A stretch of 64,000 nt of DNA from Clostridiales bacterium (GTDB taxonomy: Bacteria > Bacillota > Clostridia > Oscillospirales > CAG-272), in contig JAAZAV010000014.1 of NCBI GenBank assembly GCA_012514145.1, positions 55,265 to 119,264 on the forward strand, in the 5' to 3' direction. This document shows positions 36,120 to 45,438 of the stretch, piece after piece (within the stretch, counting starts at the first letter, position 1; each line of letters starts with the position of its first letter). The translations under genes and the position numbers were made by a program. The notes below the pieces were generated by a model. The model searched no databases. It was not told the origin of the DNA and saw only the letters and a list, made by a program, of their open reading frames with translations.

Positions 36120-36240
36120 GAATCGTTTACCATATGTTTGTTTCCGGTATCAGCACATCAGACCGGCGGAATCCGGCGCTCTGAGTCCGAATCTAATAGT
36201 CCGGCTGCGCTCAACAAACCCGGAAATTAAGGCACGGGTT

Positions 36241-36612
36241 TCAGCCCTCGGCGCCCTGATCAAATACAGCTTCATCACCGGCAGCAGCAGTCACGGCTGC
36301 GCCGCCATCAGCAACCGTCTCGCTGACGGCTTTATCCGGGTACAGTTTATTAAACTCGTCATCTGGCTTAATTGCTGTATCAGGCTGTATGACATAAACA
36401 ACGATAACGACAAGAACGAATACAATTGCAACAACAGTAGTAGCCTTGGAGAGCCACTTATCTGCGGTCTGGCCCTTCTCTTTTCCGAAGAAGGTCTCAG
36501 CGCCGCCGGCGATAGAGCCGGACAGTCGATGACTCTTGCCCGACTGCATCAAAACTGCTACTATAAGGAACACTGCCGCTATAAGCAAAATTGTACCGAG
36601 TACGATTTCCAT
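36241..36612 (-). CDS. secG: SecG, preprotein translocase subunit, with extended tail
   Basis: SecG assists SecYE in protein export. The first 80 residues are normal: helix 1 (IVLGTILLIAAVFLIVAVLM), the QSGKSHRLSGSIAGGAETFF loop and helix 2 (VVAIVFVLVVIVVYVI). The total of 123 residues is longer than the usual 70-80 because of an acidic, Ala-rich C-terminal tail of about 45 residues. A GGAGG ribosome site and a near-consensus promoter lie directly upstream. Confidence 0.93.
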   Translation of the reverse strand: MEIVLGTILLIAAVFLIVAVLMQSGKSHRLSGSIAGGAETFFGKEKGQTADKWLSKATTVVAIVFVLVVIVVYVIQPDTAIKPDDEFNKLYPDKAVSETVADGGAAVTAAAGDEAVFDQGAEG

Positions 36613-36653
36613 TAAATGAATCCTCCGGAATGGTCATTTTTCACATATGGAAC

Positions 36654-36682
36654 ATTATAACAGATAAGTACGTAAAATGCAA
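36654..36682 (-). promoter_or_regulatory. secG promoter
   Basis: Minus strand TTGCAT (36677-36682), 17-base spacer, TATAAT (36654-36659), in the gap between the XRE gene and secG. Confidence 0.8.
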
Positions 36683-36728
36683 TAGTTTTTTTGATTTTTT
36701 TAATCGCAAGTAAGCAAAGCGTCTGGTA

Positions 36729-37163
36729 TTATCGGATTTCATCCAGCTCGAGACCGAGAATTGAGTCCGCCGCGCTGCGTTTTCTGCGTTTATCCTTTGC
36801 CTGCCAGTAGTGAGTGTTAATGACACGCATAATCCGATCCTTGTCATCTTCACACAATTCGTCGCCGACAAAGAGATCGCATACACCGCGCACCATTTCC
36901 CTGACAGCTTCCGGGGTGATTCTTGGCGACAGATTATCAGACGTGGCAGTTTTCTTTGACGCATCAAGGTCAGAAAGCAGATAATCTGTCGATACTCCGA
37001 AGAGCTCACCGATACGTATGTATATCTCACTCTGCTTCGGAAGCGAGCGGCCTGCTTCGTAATTCTGAATCGTGCGCAGCGAAATGTTCAGAGCCTTTGC
37101 CAGTTCCGTCTGACTCATACGTGCCCCCGTCCGTGCGGCTTTCAGCTTTTCGCCGAATGACAT
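36729..37163 (-). CDS. XRE-family transcriptional regulator
   Basis: A 144-residue regulator with an N-terminal helix-turn-helix (about 8-62: MSQTELAKALNISLRTIQNY, then AGRSLPKQSEIYIRIGELFG) of Cro/C1 type, and a charged, helical C-terminal part without a recognisable ligand domain (CDLFVGDELCEDDKDRIMR). It is alone on its transcript. A perfect palindrome sits inside its own promoter, so it probably represses itself. Its other targets are unknown; no phage genes are nearby. Confidence 0.85.
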   Translation of the reverse strand: MSFGEKLKAARTGARMSQTELAKALNISLRTIQNYEAGRSLPKQSEIYIRIGELFGVSTDYLLSDLDASKKTATSDNLSPRITPEAVREMVRGVCDLFVGDELCEDDKDRIMRVINTHYWQAKDKRRKRSAADSILGLELDEIR

Positions 37164-37220
37164 ATATAATCACCCCCAATCGTGATGTCAGTATAATGTC
37201 AGCATATATGCCTAAGTCGA

Positions 37221-37252
37221 GTTATTTTACACTTAAATAACTTATCTGTCAA
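37221..37252 (-). promoter_or_regulatory. XRE gene promoter with internal palindrome
   Basis: Minus strand TTGACA (37247-37252), 17-base spacer, TAAAAT (37224-37229). The perfect inverted repeat gttattt / aaataac (37221-37241, 7-base gap) fills the spacer and covers the -10. Nearby are a direct repeat of TGTCAG (37186-37203) and the palindrome gcatatatgc. Confidence 0.75.
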
Positions 37253-37285
37253 TAGATAATATAAGATATTTATGAATACCGCCAT

Positions 37286-38299
37286 TTATTCAATCGGGAT
37301 GCGCAGGCTGAAACTATCCCCATAACCCGGGTATCTTGCGCAGGCGCACACAAGTGCTCTGAGTTCACCGTTTTCAATAAAAATCTGTGGACGTTCCTTG
37401 TTGCAGAGCAGTTCGTGCTCTCCGTCCTCCCATATAAGTGTCAGATCTGACACAAAAGGATTAGCGGCAGGGCGCCAGTCAAAACCGTCTTCCGATGTCA
37501 TCAGCGCCAATGTATAACCCTTTTCCGGCTTCACACCTGAGAAATATCCCTGAAAATCCTTTACAACGGCGTACCAGCGTTCTCCGTTATGCCATATGGT
37601 TGGATCTTCCACCGACCATCGGTTGTTGGGATTGAGCATAATAGGCTTTCCGTGCTTCTTATACGGTCCCATGGGGTTTTCGGCTGTGGCAGCCCCGCAT
37701 ATGACGGCGTGTGGAAAAGGTACGGAGGTATCATCCGGTCTCGACACTGCCTTGTATATCATGTGAATTGATCCGTCGGGAGCAATGGCGGCAGCCGGAT
37801 TTGATGTTATAAGGCTGTCTATGCCGTTTTCGGATATGTCCACCACCGGTTCGGAACAGTGTCTAAACGGACCGAGAGGATGATCAGCCACGGCGCAGCC
37901 GACCCGCTGGCGGCGGTTGTAGTTTAGCCAGTCCTCCCTGATATCTGGGTTGCCGTGACCGTTGTTGCCCATGTGGAAAATGTAGAACTTACCTTTATAT
38001 TCAAGTACCTGTGGATTGTGAACACAGGACTCATCCCAGGAACCGTCGTGTTCACCCTTAAGCACCACCCGGTCAAATGTAAACTCACCGAAAAGGTCTT
38101 TCGAACGGGCAACGGCTATCTCGCAGTCAGTGCACCAGCATTTGAAGCCGATCTCCTCCGGCCAGCGTGAATAGTAGAGATAGTATTCATCCCCGTATTT
38201 CAGAAGACTGCCGCACCAGACACAATAGCCTTCCTGCTTGAACAAACCGCTTCGGGGAACGGGACGCAGACGCTCGGCAAGGTTAAGATTGTCGGACAT
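37286..38299 (-). CDS. GH43-like five-bladed propeller glycosidase
   Basis: A 337-residue cytosolic protein with the five-bladed propeller layout of the GH43/GH32/GH68 superfamily. Repeating features include YCVWCGSLLKYGDEYYLYYS, DESCVHNPQVLEYKGKFYIF, TSNPAAAIAPDGSIHMIYKA and RWSVEDPTIWHNGERWYAVV. The last holds the Glu-Asp pair seen in this clan. The exact family and substrate are uncertain. The start at 38299 has GGAGG; the longer frame to 38347 overlaps the divergent promoter region. It is back to back with a solute-binding lipoprotein, which suggests it acts on the solute imported. Confidence 0.7.
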   Translation of the reverse strand: MSDNLNLAERLRPVPRSGLFKQEGYCVWCGSLLKYGDEYYLYYSRWPEEIGFKCWCTDCEIAVARSKDLFGEFTFDRVVLKGEHDGSWDESCVHNPQVLEYKGKFYIFHMGNNGHGNPDIREDWLNYNRRQRVGCAVADHPLGPFRHCSEPVVDISENGIDSLITSNPAAAIAPDGSIHMIYKAVSRPDDTSVPFPHAVICGAATAENPMGPYKKHGKPIMLNPNNRWSVEDPTIWHNGERWYAVVKDFQGYFSGVKPEKGYTLALMTSEDGFDWRPAANPFVSDLTLIWEDGEHELLCNKERPQIFIENGELRALVCACARYPGYGDSFSLRIPIE

Positions 38300-38357
38300 A
38301 TTGTTTCCTCCAAACGATAAATTAAAAAATATGCGTGCCAAACTCATTTAAATGTGG

Positions 38358-38363
38358 TATAAT
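38358..38363 (+). promoter_or_regulatory. Extended -10 of the solute-binding lipoprotein gene
   Basis: TGG followed by TATAAT, 35 bases before the ATG at 38398. No convincing -35; the TG extension may compensate. Confidence 0.5.
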
Positions 38364-38397
38364 GCCAAAAGAAGAATTTAACCAAGGAGTATCTTAT

Positions 38398-39849
38398 ATG
38401 AAACATATTATTGCAATACTGATTGCTTCCTCGCTGATTCTTTTCCCGCTGCTAACCTCCTGTTCGGAAAAACAGACCAAGTTAAGCTCAGATACCGATC
38501 AGACACTGAATCTGTCCGATGAAACCGCCGCTTCAGCGGATACCGCTGCCCAATACGCTCCACTCCCCTCACGCGATGCAGGCGGAAATGATTTTAGTAT
38601 CCTCATCCGAAGTGAATGGGCGTATGAGTTTGATGTCGGTGAGCAGAACGGCGATATAGTCAATGACGCGGTCTTTACACGCAATACCAATACAGCCGAA
38701 AAGTATAATGTCAACCTAAAATTCATCTCCTCGCCCGGCGACTGGGCAAATCACGGCGCTTTCGAAAAGCTTATTACCTCTTCGGTACTTGCTGGAGACG
38801 GCGAATATGACCTCATCGCAGGATATCAGGCGTGTCTGGTTATAAATATCTCAAACGGCGAATTTTTGAATATACTCGATCTGCCTTATCTTGAGCTTGA
38901 GGCGCCCTGGTGGCTGCAGGTAGGACTTGAAAACCTTACCTTCAACGGCAAGTGCTTCATGGTCACCGGCGACATTGCGTTATCAGCATTGGAGGAGATA
39001 TTCTGCATATTCTTCAACAAGGGGCTTGCACGGAATTACAACACTCCCGACCTATACGCAGCTGTGAAGGACGGCGGCTGGACTCATGCAAAGCTGCTTG
39101 AGGTTATAAAGGATGTCACCGCCGACAAGAACGGAGACGGTGTTATGGATGCCAATGACCTGTATGGGTTTGTATCTTCCGACACATATGTAAGACCTTA
39201 TGTGGTGGCATACGATACTCCGACTCTCAAACTCAGCGACGGCAGCGCGGAGATAATCTGGAATACTGAACGCACGTATAATGTTGTTGAATCGCTTATT
39301 GACCTTTTCTATGTACAGAATGCAAGATACGCCGGTGCCAAGGATGATGTTATCACAGCCTTCCGCAACGAACTGGCGCTGATTGTGCCCTCGATGCTGG
39401 GCTATGCTTCAGTACTCCGAGGTATGGATACCGACTTCGGTATTATACCCTATCCAAAGTATGACGAAAATCAGGAAAGCTACTACACTACCACTCTGAA
39501 CGAGGCAACAATGATGGTGGTGCCGATAACCGTTAAGGATCCCGATCTGAGCGCCTTCTTGCTCGAAGCTCTTTGCCGGGAAAGCACGGATACCGTGGCT
39601 CACAACTTCTATAACATTTCGCTCATGACCAAAATGACCCGGGACGATGATTCGGAAGAGATGATAGAGTTAATCCGCTCGACTCTCAGTTTTGACTTCG
39701 GCTGGATTCACTCGATGATCGCCGTTGTAAGCGGTGCACAATACAGCAACATGGTGCGCGACAAAAACTCTGACTTCGCGTCCTGGTATGCATCGCAGGA
39801 GGAAACCATCACGGAAAAGGTTAAAAAGCTTGAAACAATCTACGGCTGA
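38398..39849 (+). CDS. Orphan ABC solute-binding lipoprotein
   Basis: A 483-residue type-I solute-binding lipoprotein (signal ends PLLTSC). The core shows DLIAGYQACLVINIS, a calcium-loop-like DKNGDGVMDANDLYGF and FGIIPYPKYDENQESYYTT. Start at 38398 follows AAGGAG; the frame from 38335 adds 21 residues without a site. No permease is adjacent. It is related to the protein at 50605-52086, which shares the DxNGxGVxDxxD loop and the IPxPxxDExQxxYY motif. It probably feeds permeases encoded elsewhere, or acts as a surface binding protein. Confidence 0.85.
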   Translation: MKHIIAILIASSLILFPLLTSCSEKQTKLSSDTDQTLNLSDETAASADTAAQYAPLPSRDAGGNDFSILIRSEWAYEFDVGEQNGDIVNDAVFTRNTNTAEKYNVNLKFISSPGDWANHGAFEKLITSSVLAGDGEYDLIAGYQACLVINISNGEFLNILDLPYLELEAPWWLQVGLENLTFNGKCFMVTGDIALSALEEIFCIFFNKGLARNYNTPDLYAAVKDGGWTHAKLLEVIKDVTADKNGDGVMDANDLYGFVSSDTYVRPYVVAYDTPTLKLSDGSAEIIWNTERTYNVVESLIDLFYVQNARYAGAKDDVITAFRNELALIVPSMLGYASVLRGMDTDFGIIPYPKYDENQESYYTTTLNEATMMVVPITVKDPDLSAFLLEALCRESTDTVAHNFYNISLMTKMTRDDDSEEMIELIRSTLSFDFGWIHSMIAVVSGAQYSNMVRDKNSDFASWYASQEETITEKVKKLETIYG

Positions 39850-39948
39850 TTTATATCCCGTTGTTATTTTACCATAAAGCAATCTGCCTGTCCACCTGAA
39901 TATTCACTTTACACAACCCGATTTTTGCATATCGGCACAACAATGTGT

Positions 39949-39977
39949 TTGACATGTTCATAAACATTTGATATAGT
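39949..39977 (+). promoter_or_regulatory. Promoter of the amidohydrolase gene
   Basis: TTGACA (39949-39954), 17-base spacer, TATAGT (39972-39977). ATGTT-cata-AACAT (39954-39967) inside the spacer is a possible operator. Confidence 0.8.
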
Positions 39978-40045
39978 GTAGAGAGTAAACTTGTCAGCCC
40001 GATTCTGAAACGCAGTAAAGCTGTAAAATCGAAAGGAATGGCATT

Positions 40046-41119
40046 ATGAATCGAGTGCCTAATGTTGAATCATTCCGCAATATACCCGTTATCGACAGCC
40101 ATGTGCACATGAGCCACCCGATTTCGCTTGACCGTTCGGTCGAGTATCTTAACAAAATCATTGAGGGCAGAAATTACAGATCCATAGTGCTGGCGCCCTA
40201 CTCTGTTGACGGTGATCATTTCACCGATAAGCAGGCTGCAATAAAATCGCTGTACCTTAAGCACAGAATTCCTGGTATATATGCCCAGGCAACTCTGAAC
40301 TACAATCATAACAGCGGCGATACCTCTGATTTCTTCCTGAGTCAGGTGAAGGAACACTATAAACTTGGCTTCGACGGAGAGAAACTGCTCGAGGGCAAAC
40401 CCGATACATATCGCCGGCTCGGTCATGGGATCGACGATCCTGTTTACGACGGTTTTTATGAGTTTTGTGAAGAGAATAGGTTTCCGATTACTCTGCATGT
40501 CGCCGATCCGCCTTCCTTCTGGGATCCCGACAAAGTGTCCGAATACGCAAAAAAGGTCGGATGGTTCTATGCCGATCCCTCATTCCCCACACGTGAGGAG
40601 CTTTACCGCCAGGTCTGGAATGTCATGAACAGATTTCCGGCGCTGCCGCTCATTCTTGCGCACTTCGGTTTCCTTTCAGACCTGCCGGATATGTCAGAGG
40701 AGTTCCTGACACGCTGGAAAAACACCGCTCTTGACCTTACACCCGGCGGCTGGATATTCAGCTGCTTCTCGGATAAGCACGACTACTGGCGCGATTTCTT
40801 TGTTCGTCACAGTTCGCGCATTGTCTTTGGTACCGACTCCTACAACACCCCCGAGGATTATAACTCAACCGGCGGCTGCACCGGACTCTGGGCGTTGGTG
40901 CGCTCCTGCCTCGAGTTCTCTGAACCTTTCTTATGGAATGATTCACTGGGTACCCTTGTACCGCTCGGACTCGACGACGAGACGCTGCATGACATCTATA
41001 ATCGTAATTCTCGCCGTATATTCGGCGAGAATCCCGCTGCAATAGACATTGAACGCGCTGACTTTGCCGCACATATTACTTCCGATACTCTTGCCGGTCC
41101 TCACGACAAAAGAGACTGA
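40046..41119 (+). CDS. Amidohydrolase-family TIM-barrel hydrolase
   Basis: A 357-residue member of the amidohydrolase-2 family. It shows the N-terminal metal motif VIDSHVHMSHP (HxH), a strand-5-like His (ITLHVADPPSFWDPDKV), LILAHFGF with the second His, and the catalytic Asp in RIVFGTDSYN. Relatives include decarboxylases and lactonases, so the reaction is not certain. Cytosolic. GAAAGGA precedes the ATG and a consensus promoter lies 70 bases upstream. Its neighbours on the left are carbohydrate genes, while the right side begins the darA-holB-secA block. Confidence 0.85.
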   Translation: MNRVPNVESFRNIPVIDSHVHMSHPISLDRSVEYLNKIIEGRNYRSIVLAPYSVDGDHFTDKQAAIKSLYLKHRIPGIYAQATLNYNHNSGDTSDFFLSQVKEHYKLGFDGEKLLEGKPDTYRRLGHGIDDPVYDGFYEFCEENRFPITLHVADPPSFWDPDKVSEYAKKVGWFYADPSFPTREELYRQVWNVMNRFPALPLILAHFGFLSDLPDMSEEFLTRWKNTALDLTPGGWIFSCFSDKHDYWRDFFVRHSSRIVFGTDSYNTPEDYNSTGGCTGLWALVRSCLEFSEPFLWNDSLGTLVPLGLDDETLHDIYNRNSRRIFGENPAAIDIERADFAAHITSDTLAGPHDKRD

Positions 41120-41186
41120 CTCCAGATTCCCCAAAAACCCATTTAACCCATAATTAAAACCTGCTATAAAGAAAGGAACGGTAAAA

Positions 41187-41510
41187 ATGAAACTTATCGT
41201 AGCTATTGTCAACAACGATGACGCTCACAGTGTAAACACCAATCTCTCAAAATCAGGTTTCTTTGTTACGAAAATCGCCTCAACCGGCGGCTTTCTCATG
41301 AGCGGTAACTCAACCTTCCTCATCGGTACTCAGGATGAGGAGGTCGATCACGCTATCGATATTATCGGTAAATACTCAAGGAAACGTACACAGCCAACTC
41401 CTGTTGACATCAGTTACAACAGTGCCGGTTTCGGAACTTTCCCGGCAGAGGTGGTTGTGGGCGGCGCAACATTGTTCGTCCTTGATGTCGAGAAATATGT
41501 AAGAGTCTGA
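41187..41510 (+). CDS. darA: Cyclic di-AMP receptor DarA (PII-like)
   Basis: DarA is a trimeric PII-like protein that binds c-di-AMP. The 107 residues match closely: MKLIVAIVNNDDAHSVNTNL at the start, then GFFVTKIASTGGFLMSGNST and TFLIGTQDEEVDHAIDII, which form the ligand pocket, and a C-terminal strand FPAEVVVGGATLFVLDV. Downstream targets of DarA are largely unknown. It lies two bases before holB, as in many Bacillota. Its ribosome site is AAAGGA. Confidence 0.95.
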   Translation: MKLIVAIVNNDDAHSVNTNLSKSGFFVTKIASTGGFLMSGNSTFLIGTQDEEVDHAIDIIGKYSRKRTQPTPVDISYNSAGFGTFPAEVVVGGATLFVLDVEKYVRV

Positions 41511-41512
41511 CG

Positions 41513-42529
41513 GTGGACACTCTGCCCGATCTTTTTGAAGGTCTTTATGGCAATGAGCGGCTTAAAGTCATGCTTACCCACAGTATCAGCGCCGGCACTC
41601 TCTCCCACGCTTACATTCTTGACGGCGCTGAGGGAAGCGGGCGCAATACTGCCGCGCTGCTTATAGCAGCCGCACTGGCATATGCCACAGCCGACGACGG
41701 CAATCGTGATGACCTTCGGCGGCGTGTGCTCGAAGGGCTGACCGGAGATATCGTAATTGTTGACCTGACCGAGAAGCGCAAGTCTATTGTTGTTGATCAG
41801 ATACGCGAAGTCAAAGAAGCCGCCATCATACGGCCGGGTGAGCTGAATTGCCGGGTATTCATTATCCGACATGCGGAGACAATGAATCAGCAGGCTCAGA
41901 ACTGTCTGCTTAAGTTGCTTGAAGAGCCGCCGCATAATCAGTTTTTCCTTCTGATATGCAGCGGGGCATCAAATCTGCTGCCGACTATACGTTCCCGTGC
42001 ACCGGTTATACGTATGCAGGTCTTCTCCCACGATGTCCTGTCCGATTACCTCATCGCCAATTATCCGAAAGCGAAAAAACTCGCCGAAAAGTCTCCCGAC
42101 CGTTTCGCCGCTGCAATCCGCACGGCGGACGGACGCATAGGCAGCGCACTCGAGAACCTGTCGAAGGCAGACCAGAGCGCAAAAGCCCGCGAGACTTCTG
42201 ACATGCTGATCTCGACTTTGGCGAACGGCGGACGAATGTCTCTCTTCCGCAGACTGGGCGGACTGCCTGTCAAGCGCGAGGAGCTTACTGCGCTTACAGA
42301 GGCTATGCAGCTTTCTCTGCGCGACATAATCGCCGCCAAATATTCGTCTGAAACTTCAATGCTTAGCTATGACGATGCTGACGATGCGCTTGACTTGTCC
42401 GAGCGTTTCACAGCCGCCGAACTTCTGCGGTTAAACGATGTTCTCGTTGAAGCCTATGATTCACTGCAGCGAAACGCCAACATCTCGCTCTGGCGGGTTA
42501 GTCTGCTCGATGCTCTGAGTTCGGTCTGA
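41513..42529 (+). CDS. holB: DNA polymerase III delta-prime subunit (zinc module absent)
   Basis: Delta-prime is the stator subunit of the clamp loader. The 338 residues begin with GTG. Features: SHAYILDGAEGSGRNTAALL, where the P-loop lysine is Arg; ESC-like region replaced by none; VDQIREVKEAAIIRP; MNQQAQNCLLKLLEEPP; and TIRSRAPVI, where the SRC motif reads SRA. The four-cysteine zinc module normally between P-loop and Walker B is missing. Delta-prime does not hydrolyse ATP, so these losses are tolerable. Two bases after darA. Confidence 0.88.
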   Translation: MDTLPDLFEGLYGNERLKVMLTHSISAGTLSHAYILDGAEGSGRNTAALLIAAALAYATADDGNRDDLRRRVLEGLTGDIVIVDLTEKRKSIVVDQIREVKEAAIIRPGELNCRVFIIRHAETMNQQAQNCLLKLLEEPPHNQFFLLICSGASNLLPTIRSRAPVIRMQVFSHDVLSDYLIANYPKAKKLAEKSPDRFAAAIRTADGRIGSALENLSKADQSAKARETSDMLISTLANGGRMSLFRRLGGLPVKREELTALTEAMQLSLRDIIAAKYSSETSMLSYDDADDALDLSERFTAAELLRLNDVLVEAYDSLQRNANISLWRVSLLDALSSV

Positions 42530-42581
42530 ACGGCGGTTAATCATATTGCTATTACACACATATATCAAGGAGCATATTCCC

Positions 42582-45437
42582 ATGGCATTTAACCTTATCG
42601 ATAAGATAATCGGCACATACAGCGAACGTCAGATCAAGAAGCTGAAACCGACCGTTGACAAAATTGAAGCCCTCGCCGATACATACGCGGCTATGACCGA
42701 TGAACAGTTAAAGGCAGAGACTCCGCGACTGCGCGCACGGCTTGAAGCAGGCGAAACGCTTGACGATATTCTCCCCGAAGCTTATGCGCTGGTCCGCGAG
42801 GCGGACGATCGTGTGCTCGGAAAGCGCCCCTTCCACGTTCAGCTCATAGGCGGCGTTGTGCTGCATCAGGGCAGAATTGCCGAAATGAAGACCGGTGAGG
42901 GCAAAACGCTGGTAGCTACCCTTCCGGCATACCTGAATGCACTGAACGGCAAGGGTGTACATATCGTAACGGTCAACGAATACCTTGCCCGCATCGGCTG
43001 TGAGGAGATGGGCAGAGTTTATAACTTTCTCGGTCTGACCACCGGACTTATCTACCACGGTCAGAGCAAAGCCGATAAGCAGAATGCCTACCTCTGCGAC
43101 ATAACCTACGGCACAAACAACGAGTTCGGCTTCGACTACCTCCGCGACAACATGGTCATATATAAAGACCAGATGGTTCAGCGCGGACATGTTTTCTGTA
43201 TCGTCGACGAGGTTGACTCGATACTCATAGATGAGGCGCGGACACCGCTTATCATATCCGGCGAGGGCGATAAATCTACCGATCTGTACGACAGGGCAGA
43301 CTCATTTGTCCGCACGCTGCGCGAGTTCCGTATAAAAGAGCTTGACGCAAAAGAGGACACAGACACGACCTACGACGCCGACTACATCGTAGATGAAAAG
43401 CAGAGGACGACCGTGCTAACCGCCAGCGGCATCGATAAGGCTGAGAGATATTTTCAAATCGAGAACCTTTCCGATCCCGAGAACAGCACCCTGGCGCATC
43501 ATATAAATAATGCCATTCGCGCACGCGGCATTATGCACCGCGACATCGATTATGTAGTAACCGATGATCAGAAGGTAATCATAGTTGACGCCTTCACCGG
43601 ACGTCTCATGCCCGGCCGCCGTTACTCGGACGGTCTTCATCAGGCTATCGAGGCAAAGGAACATGTCGCTATCGAGAAAGAAAACAAGACGCTTGCTACA
43701 ATCACATTCCAGAATTATTTCCGATTCTACGGCAAGCTATCGGGCATGACCGGTACCGCTAAGACCGAGGAGAATGAGTTCCGGGAAATCTACAATCTCG
43801 ACGTTGTTGAAATCCCGACTAACATGCCCATGATCCGTATCGACCATCCCGATGCGGTATTCAAAAATCATAAGGGAAAGACGCAAGCCATAATTAATCA
43901 GATCAAAGCATGTCATGCCAAGGGGCAGCCTGTACTGGTCGGCACAGTATCTATTGAAAAATCCGAGGAACTGTCCCGTGAGCTTAAATTAAACGGAATA
44001 ACGCATACCGTGCTTAACGCCAAGCATCACGCCCGCGAAGCCGAAATAGTCGCCCAGGCGGGTAAGATCGGCACGGTCACTATTTCCACAAACATGGCTG
44101 GTCGAGGCACCGATATCATGCTGGGAGGCAACCCCGAATTCATGGCGAAGCGCGAAATGGAAACTCTCGGTTACGATGAAGAAACCATCGGCCTGGCGGT
44201 CGGCTCCTCCACCTCAGTGAGCGAGGAGGTGCTGGCAGCGCGGGTGGTTTACAAGGAGCTCTTTGCCAAACATAAGGAGCTGATCGCTCCTCTCGCCAAG
44301 CAGGTATGCGATGCTGGCGGTCTTTTCATAATAGGTACCGAACGGCACGAAAGCCGCCGTATCGACAACCAGCTCCGCGGACGTTCCGGTCGTCAGGGCG
44401 ACCCCGGCGAATCCCGTTTCTTCCTTTCGCTTGATGACGATCTTATGCGCCTTTTCGGTTCGGAACGAATCTTGGGTATAGTCGATAAGCTGGGTCTGGA
44501 GGACGACCAGCCTATTGAGGCATCAATACTCTCAAACTCCATAGAGAATGCTCAAAAGCAGCTGGAGGCTCAGAACTTCAACCGCAGAAAGAATGTTCTC
44601 ACCTACGATGATGTAATGAATCAGCAGCGCTCGGTGATATACAAGCAGCGTATGGAGGTGCTTGACGGAGCCGATCTCCGCGACAAGATCATCGCCATGA
44701 TTCATGAGATTATCGAAAGTGTAGTTGCCGAAAACACCGCCGATGAATCGCCTGCCGACTGGCATATCGGCGAAATTAAAAAGTTCTTCTACGGCTACAT
44801 GCTCGGTCCGGATGACCTGAACTACGATGCCGATGATATCGCCGCCCTTGACCGGGATGAAATAACAGACGCCCTCAAAGCAAGGGCTGACAGGCTTTAC
44901 GCCGAAAAGGAGGAGCTCTTCGGCGATCAGATGCGTGAGATCGAACGTGTGATACTGCTGCGCAACGTGGATACCGAGTGGATGGATCACATCGACGCCA
45001 TGGAGGATCTCAAAGGCAGCATAGGGCTGCAGGCATATGCTCAGCGAAACCCGGTCAACGAATATCGCATCCAGGGCGCCGACATGTTCGATGCGATGAT
45101 TCATGAAATAAAGAGCCGTACAGCGCGAATGATCCTTTCTGTCGTTCCGCGCACACAGATAAGCCGCACCGAGGTTGCACATGTAACCGGCGAGGGCTTC
45201 GAAGGCGCATCCGGCCAGCAGCGTCAGGCTCAGAGACCGGCACAGAGCAATGCCTTGCCAGGATCAAGCAGTGCAGGCATGGTTAAAAATTCACCTGTGA
45301 GAAACGCACCGGTAAAGAGCACTCCGGTAACCGCTCCCAAGAAAGTCGGACGCAACGATCCCTGTCCCTGCGGCAGCGGTAAGAAGTACAAGAAGTGCTG
45401 CGGCGCCAATCCAAACGACGAGGACGACGGCAACTGA
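42582..45437 (+). CDS. secA: SecA, preprotein translocase ATPase
   Basis: SecA drives export through SecYEG. The 951 residues are full length: Walker A MKTGEGKTLVATLPAY from residue 102, the DEAD-type box CIVDEVDSILIDEART, the NBD2 motifs NMAGRGTDIMLGGNPEF and ESRRIDNQLRGRSGRQGDPG, the helical scaffold (DVMNQQRSVIYKQRMEVLD), and a C-terminal zinc-binding SEC-C motif GRNDPCPCGSGKKYKKCCG. The ATG at 42582 follows AAGGAG; an in-frame start 36 bases upstream has no site. It lies 52 bases after holB. No prfB follows, unlike in Bacillus; instead two membrane proteins do. Confidence 0.97.
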   Translation: MAFNLIDKIIGTYSERQIKKLKPTVDKIEALADTYAAMTDEQLKAETPRLRARLEAGETLDDILPEAYALVREADDRVLGKRPFHVQLIGGVVLHQGRIAEMKTGEGKTLVATLPAYLNALNGKGVHIVTVNEYLARIGCEEMGRVYNFLGLTTGLIYHGQSKADKQNAYLCDITYGTNNEFGFDYLRDNMVIYKDQMVQRGHVFCIVDEVDSILIDEARTPLIISGEGDKSTDLYDRADSFVRTLREFRIKELDAKEDTDTTYDADYIVDEKQRTTVLTASGIDKAERYFQIENLSDPENSTLAHHINNAIRARGIMHRDIDYVVTDDQKVIIVDAFTGRLMPGRRYSDGLHQAIEAKEHVAIEKENKTLATITFQNYFRFYGKLSGMTGTAKTEENEFREIYNLDVVEIPTNMPMIRIDHPDAVFKNHKGKTQAIINQIKACHAKGQPVLVGTVSIEKSEELSRELKLNGITHTVLNAKHHAREAEIVAQAGKIGTVTISTNMAGRGTDIMLGGNPEFMAKREMETLGYDEETIGLAVGSSTSVSEEVLAARVVYKELFAKHKELIAPLAKQVCDAGGLFIIGTERHESRRIDNQLRGRSGRQGDPGESRFFLSLDDDLMRLFGSERILGIVDKLGLEDDQPIEASILSNSIENAQKQLEAQNFNRRKNVLTYDDVMNQQRSVIYKQRMEVLDGADLRDKIIAMIHEIIESVVAENTADESPADWHIGEIKKFFYGYMLGPDDLNYDADDIAALDRDEITDALKARADRLYAEKEELFGDQMREIERVILLRNVDTEWMDHIDAMEDLKGSIGLQAYAQRNPVNEYRIQGADMFDAMIHEIKSRTARMILSVVPRTQISRTEVAHVTGEGFEGASGQQRQAQRPAQSNALPGSSSAGMVKNSPVRNAPVKSTPVTAPKKVGRNDPCPCGSGKKYKKCCGANPNDEDDGN

Positions 45438-45438
45438 C

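Noticed and set aside
44532..45182. 216-codon open frame on the minus strand
   Set aside because: Antisense to the conserved SecA C-terminal region; an effect of codon bias.
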